Part shown: piece after piece, positions 59,101 through 64,000 of the stretch
Numbering within the stretch: position 1 is the stretch's first letter
How the letters are laid out: the number at the start of each line of letters is the position of its first letter
The notes under the pieces: generated by a model
The model's database searches: none
Told to the model about the DNA's origin: nothing
Seen by the model: the letters and a program-made list of their open reading frames with translations, nothing else
Source: Ciborinia camelliae
Lineage: Eukaryota; Ascomycota; Leotiomycetes; Helotiales; Sclerotiniaceae
Direction of reading: 5' to 3'
Length of the DNA: 64,000 bases
Assembly (NCBI GenBank): GCA_025890175.1
Contig: JANPYM010000001.1
Location: 3,000,288 to 3,064,287 of the forward strand
Program-made: the position numbers and the translations under genes

Positions 59101-62100
59101 GCATCCAGTGAAGTTCAGACATCGGGCGAGAGTTTGACATTTATCTCTGCTCAAACATCCAACGATATTCAGATATCTAGTGCTTCTCAAACGTTAAATC
59201 CAGTTGAAACATCAAGCTTTATCCAGACAAGTAACTTCTTTGAAACATCGTCTGGTGTTCCAAGTATCGGACCACTTGAACCCACATCGACCTTGCTGGG
59301 CGCCTCTTCCACAGAAAGCGACACTGTCAATACTGGTTCTACACCATTGACTAGCGCAGGATCATCTAATATAATCTCGGAATCAATTGTTGGCACACCT
59401 TTGTCATCGTTGGAGCCTCAATCGATTGGAATAACGACAAACGCTATAGTATCCGGTACTATTGAATCTTCCAGTTTAATCACTTCACTCGCGATTGGCA
59501 GTGCATTGGAAACTAGCCCTGTGATATCTCTCCCGCCTTCATCAACGATTGAAATTGGCTTTAGTACCTCAGTTGTGCCAAACAGTGCATCGGAGACCTT
59601 TGTTTCCCAATCGCTGGGAGAGTCAAATGCTTCAGGGTTACCAGAAATATCAAGCATTTTCCCTGAGTCCTCGATTGTTTCTCAAACCCTTTCGATGACT
59701 ACTCCTGGAATCATCACAGATATTGCTCCTTTACAATCAGAGCAGGTTTCATCCTTCACCAACTCATTGAGTCTGAGTGGTCCATCAGCGGCAATCAGCA
59801 GCTTTCTCTCCGAGGCTACGAGTCGCATTTCGAATGAAATTTCGACGTCTGCAGAAAGCAGTTTAATCCCATCCTCATTGGCTCAAGAGACTAGCAGTAA
59901 ATTATTCCAGTCACCAGTCCCATCTGCTTTTGCAACCAGTGAAGGATTATTCACTAGTGCTTTTTTGATAGGTTCCAGCTCCATTATATCAACATATGAG
60001 CCGTCTGGCACTAGTAGTGGTATCCCCCCTGTTGGCAATCTTGTTTCGGGTAGTTTGACCTCCTCTATGGAGTTCTCGACTGAATCGTTCGGAACTTCCA
60101 CTTTTGAAAATTTGCCAGGGCCATCCAGCACCGGATTAGATCTATCTGTCTCGTCTCTGAGTGGTGTATCTGCATCTTTCTCGGCTTCTGATCTTGAGAG
60201 TAATACTGCTGGCCAGTCAATAACTCTGTCAGTTGGAAGTGAAACCTTGCAGCCTTCTGTGTCTAGTACACTTGATATTTCGAGCCAATCTGGATCGGCC
60301 GAGAACACACTTATTCCATCCACTACTATCGGTAGTTCAGAGATAAGTGGCATCTTCTCGACTCCCGTCTCAACTGCTTTGAGTAGTACTATTGGATTTC
60401 TGCCATCCATCTCTAATGAGGCTCTTAGCAGCGTTAATTCTGGCCTCGGCGAATCCTCAATAGGCTCTTCGGCTTTGGGTGCCTCAGGATTTAGTTTGAT
60501 TCCAGCACAATCTACACCCGGGCCAATATCCCAGTCTTCTGTGATACCAAGTAGCCTTGAAGAGTCTCTGACGGCAGCTATTTCCACATCCTTTGGAATA
60601 TCCAGCAGTGAACTCCCGTCTGCCACTCCCACAGGCTTTGGAACACAGATTTCAAGCAATGAACCCGAATCCTCAATTCTTTTGATAGTTTCAAGTACCA
60701 CGCTCATAAGTATACCTTCTGAAATAGGCAGCATCAGTTCATCGGTCGCACTTGTTGGTGAAAGTACTTCTCTTCTAAGTTTTGAAGCCTCTTTCTCGAA
60801 TGGATTCCCAACTCTCACGTCTGAAATTGGACCGCTAGCAACGTCTTCCATACCAAGTGAGACTTTGTCAATCAGTGAATTGCAAAGCTCTTTTTCGACC
60901 GGAACATTTTCTTCTCTAGAAATTACGGCCAGTTTAACTCAGAGTTCCGCTCCCTCATCAAGTGCATCAGCTTTCTGTGTTGCTGGTACTGGCTCCAGCT
61001 CCCAAGATAACTCCGACCTATGCTCATTTACTTGCAACTTTGGAGTATGTTCCGATCCATGTACATGTACTGCATATGCAGTCTCAGCAATCGCCCCTCC
61101 ACCTGAGACCAATATTCGTGGCTATGCTCTTGCTGACTTGGATGCCGAAACTTACGATCCGCTCTGCGACTTTGCATGTAATCATGGATATTGTCCTCCT
61201 GAGACTTGTACATTCAACTCAGACGGATCCCCTATTTCATCTAGTTCTCTTTCAGCAACTTCATTGTTGCAGATTTCATCTGCTGTTGAAAGTGGTTCCA
61301 TCCTATCGGCAATCCCCTCAATTTCGCTCGAGAATTCCCAATCGATTTTGGCCTCTTCATTCCAGCCATCATCAACTCTCTTTGAATCTAGCACTGGCAT
61401 CCCACCAATCAACAACGCGGTATCTGGCAGTGGGGCATCAAGTACATTTGGATCCCAATTCACTAGTGCCATTGAATCTCCGCTAATCTCAGGAAGTTTT
61501 ACAACTGATATATTGAGTAATGAAGTCAGTTTTTCTACTGGTCTTGGCATTTCAAGTACAACTTTCATATCCGTGCCGTCTGAAGTTGCCAGTAGTAGTG
61601 GTGGATCACTACTAGCATCGGAAACCACAAGCAGTATTGAACAATCTGTTGTCACTTCTCTCGGGATTTCTGCGATTTTTACAACACCGCTTGAATTCTC
61701 CGTATCGCAGTCAATTGGTGAACTTCAAACCTCTCTTCCCTTCAGTGATGAGATAATAACCCCAACCATTGGTGCTAGCACTAGGCTGGTTGACTCTTCC
61801 ATATTGCCAACAGTTAGTGGATTTCAAACGTCCGTGCCACTTAGTGATGAGGTCATCACTCCTTCGATCACTACCAGCACTTCTCTTATTGAATCAAGTG
61901 GGGCTGTTGAAACTTCTGTGCCGTTTAGTGATGGGGTCATAACTCCTTCTATAGGTGCTAGCACTTCACTCATTGGATCGGTTGTTGAAACCTCCGTGCC
62001 CTTCAGTGATGAGGTCATAACTCCATCTATCACTGCCAGCAACACGCTGATCCAATCATCTGTATCGCTCTCAATTGGTGGATTGGAAACTTCATCCCCT

Positions 62101-64000
62101 TCTGTCAGTGATGAGGTTATCACTCCATCTATTGCTGTTAGTTCGACACTACTTCCTGGCTCTAGCATCGAAATTATTCCTGCTGGTAGTACTGGATTTA
62201 TCAGTTCATCTCTAGGACCTCAAGTGACAAGTTTACCAGCTGGAAGCTCAGGCTTACTATCAACAACTGGTATAATAGCAGAATCATCATCTGGGTTGAT
62301 AAATTTCGAGACTACATCAGCTTTAGATTCCTTGATAGCCACAACATCATTCCTTCAAAATGAAGCGTCTTCAAGCTTCGGTTTTTCGGCTACTGGACCC
62401 AGCGTTGTCCCAACGTCAAACTCCGGCATAGAAACAAATTCTGAGGCTGAACCATCGTCCCTTGCTTCTTTAATTGCATCAAATATTGGTATATCGACAA
62501 ACCAAATCACCCCTCTGCCTACGGAGCTCACTCCAGCTTCCAGTGGCCTAGGATTTGAATCTAGTACTGCTATTTTGACATCTGTTATAGAAAGCGAATC
62601 CCAACCTCTAACCTCAGTTCTCATTTCTTCATCTCTTCCAATCGAAACTTTGAGCGCTAGCAGTTCTTTTGAATCCAATTCAGCTATTATATCAACAACT
62701 GGAATAGAATCAACAGGAACAGGGGCTCCAATTGTTTCAAATTTGGCTTCTGGAACCTCACTTGAACCATCAGAATTGTCTAGCAGTACTTCAATATCTC
62801 CACCTATCACTGATGTTGACACGGCCACGAGTGCATTCTCGTCCTTACAAACTGAAGTCTCTCCAAGTCTGAGTGACTCAAATACTGTAACAAGTCTGGC
62901 TTCAGAGCAGAGTTCAACAATAAGTGTCCCGAGCATTGACATTCAATCTACCTTAGGTTCTGAGACAATATCTGGAAGTATTGGTGGTGTATCTGCCTCT
63001 TTGATTGATACCCAGTCAGTTCCTATAACGAGCCCTGCAATTTCAGCAATTCCATCCAGTACAGTTGAAAGCCCTACTTCAGAATCAGCTTCATCTCTCG
63101 GGGTTGAGTCTACATTCATCCCGTCAGCTCAGCCTACAGCCTTTGTGACTCAGATCCTGTCTGAGACTATTAGCGGATCTAGTCTGTCGTCAACTCCAAG
63201 TTCAATTCAGAACACTGGATCCTTATTGATTTCATCTTCAGAAATTGAAAGTCTTTCAGCAGCCCCAAGCAATCTATTTTCAGGACTACCTTCAAGTACG
63301 ATCGAAAATTCCCTCATTTCGTCGGTCCAGTCAGCCCAGCTTTCATCGCCTGTGATTGAGCTTTCTACAGGAGCTTCAATCAGTTTCCTTGCTTCGGAAC
63401 TACCATCTGGGCAGCCTCAGTCTTCTTCTATTGCCTCGATAATACCGACGCCAGTAACCTCACAGTCTGAGATTTCCTCCACAATCCAGGAACTTTCAAA
63501 TATTGGCACACCCATCCCTCTCTCGTCTACTCTCTCTGGATCCGAAAGTTCTCTCGAACATGTTCTTAGTACCAGCTCTGTTGCCTTACTATCTGAGTCC
63601 TTATCTGGCAGTTTATCCGAAGTTCCATCATCTACAATTGAGGGATTTTCTGAAAGCTCCTCGGTCTTAGATGCCAGCAGTATAACTGGCAGCAGTATTC
63701 CGATTATTGGAAACCTTGTCTCGGGCACTTCCCTCGAACTCCCAGCGTCAGAAACGTCTCTATCGGCCTTTCCAAGTTCCTTGTCATCTGAGCTTGGTGT
63801 TATAAGTTCTACTCCTGCGATAAGTTCAAACACACTCATATTGACCGTTGGTTCACAGACACCTGAACTTTCTTTATCTCCTACCGCTTCTTTGGGAAGC
63901 ATAGAGGCTTTGGAAACATCCCTCGAAGGCTCAGCATCAATTTCTGGGCTCCTTTCCAACTCAGAGTCTGCATTGCCAAGTACTCTTGGATCCCAAGTCA
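56143..64000 (+). CDS. Continuation of the giant Ser/Thr-rich wall protein (open at window end)
   Basis: The frame beginning AGT TCG at 56143 is open for about 2,619 codons to the window edge. It is shifted relative to the upstream part by what amounts to one missing T (or two extra) in the run before TAG at 56131-56138; a weak intron (GTTGCC donor, TTTTTTAG acceptor) is an alternative. The content is Ser/Thr-rich low complexity (SSGIPPVNNLASGS, many SSxxxETSS), five copies of the IPPVNN-like motif, a run of QTSNSVQTF-type repeats (about 58890-59110) and one Cys-rich module (60976-61209). It is probably heavily O-mannosylated and extracellular. The end and any anchor are outside the window. 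Long frames on the opposite strand are shadows of the serine codons. Confidence 0.75.
60976..61209 (+). other. Cys-rich duplicated module in the giant wall protein
   Basis: Ten Cys in about 78 residues with two similar halves, LCSFTCNFGVCSDPCTC and LCDFACNHGYCPPETC. This CxFxCxxGxC pattern is known to me from the C-terminal regions of fungal alpha-1,3-glucanases (GH71-type proteins). It is the only Cys-rich part of the downstream frame and shows that the frame is truly coding. Confidence 0.7.

Noticed and set aside
58140..60851. Long minus-strand frames opposite the wall protein (such as 58140-58892 and 59883-60851)
   Set aside because: They are shadows: serine/threonine codons on the plus strand rarely give stops on the other strand. 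The plus frame has the domains and motifs.

Overview
The window looks like chromosomal DNA of a filamentous ascomycete. Genes have short introns (about 46-80 nt) with GTAAGT/GTATGT-type donors and CTAAC-like branch points. The proteins are typical of Pezizomycotina: a STAND/TPR protein, an ABCC transporter, a UstYa-family oxidase, a GPI-anchored GH16 and GH76 pair, and a WSC wall protein. The style suggests Leotiomycetes (Sclerotiniaceae-like), but that is inference. Exon structures were worked out by hand from splice signals, reading phase and family motifs.

Layout. 1-4.3 kb: the end of a Gly/Pro-rich protein, then a damaged STAND (NB-ARC + TPR) gene on the minus strand. 5.1-7.2 kb: an Eme1-like subunit of the Mus81 nuclease, with an MCB box upstream. 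9.1-24.1 kb: a secreted S10 carboxypeptidase, an ABCC transporter, a UstYa-family (DUF3328) oxidase, a secreted precursor with ten identical 12-residue cores separated by Kex2 sites, and an MFS transporter. 26.4-31.5 kb: a secreted haem peroxidase, a mitochondrial hydroxyacyl-thioester dehydratase (one apparent frameshift) and a Myb-like protein. 31.5-37.3 kb is gene-poor. 37.3-41.0 kb: a SANT/Myb gene whose 3' part is repeated almost perfectly on the other side of a 10-N gap, probably an assembly artefact. 44.2-49.9 kb: two GPI-anchored wall enzymes (GH16 Crh-type and GH76 Dfg5-type) separated by microsatellite-rich DNA. 50.7-51.0 kb: a MITE-like hairpin element. 52.4-64.0 kb: a giant Ser/Thr-rich WSC wall protein, still open at the window end.

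The most interesting system is at 18.0-24.1 kb, and possibly 9.1-24.1 kb. A repeat precursor (20746-21562) lies divergent from a UstYa oxidase carrying both HxxHC motifs, with an MFS exporter next to it. This is the minimal composition of a fungal dikaritin RiPP pathway (ustiloxin, phomopsin and asperipin class). The precursor would be cut at KR by Kex2, trimmed of EP/EA/SP dipeptides by a Ste13-type peptidase and of C-terminal KR by a carboxypeptidase, releasing DRSVVGTGSDRY. Its single Tyr is the expected UstYa target. I do not recognise this core as any described product.

The second highlight is the wall protein. Eight copies of an IPP(V/I)NNxVSGS-like motif run through both halves of the locus, across an apparent stop at 56141. 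This argues that one polypeptide of more than 3,800 residues is encoded, with an intron or frame error at a T-run.
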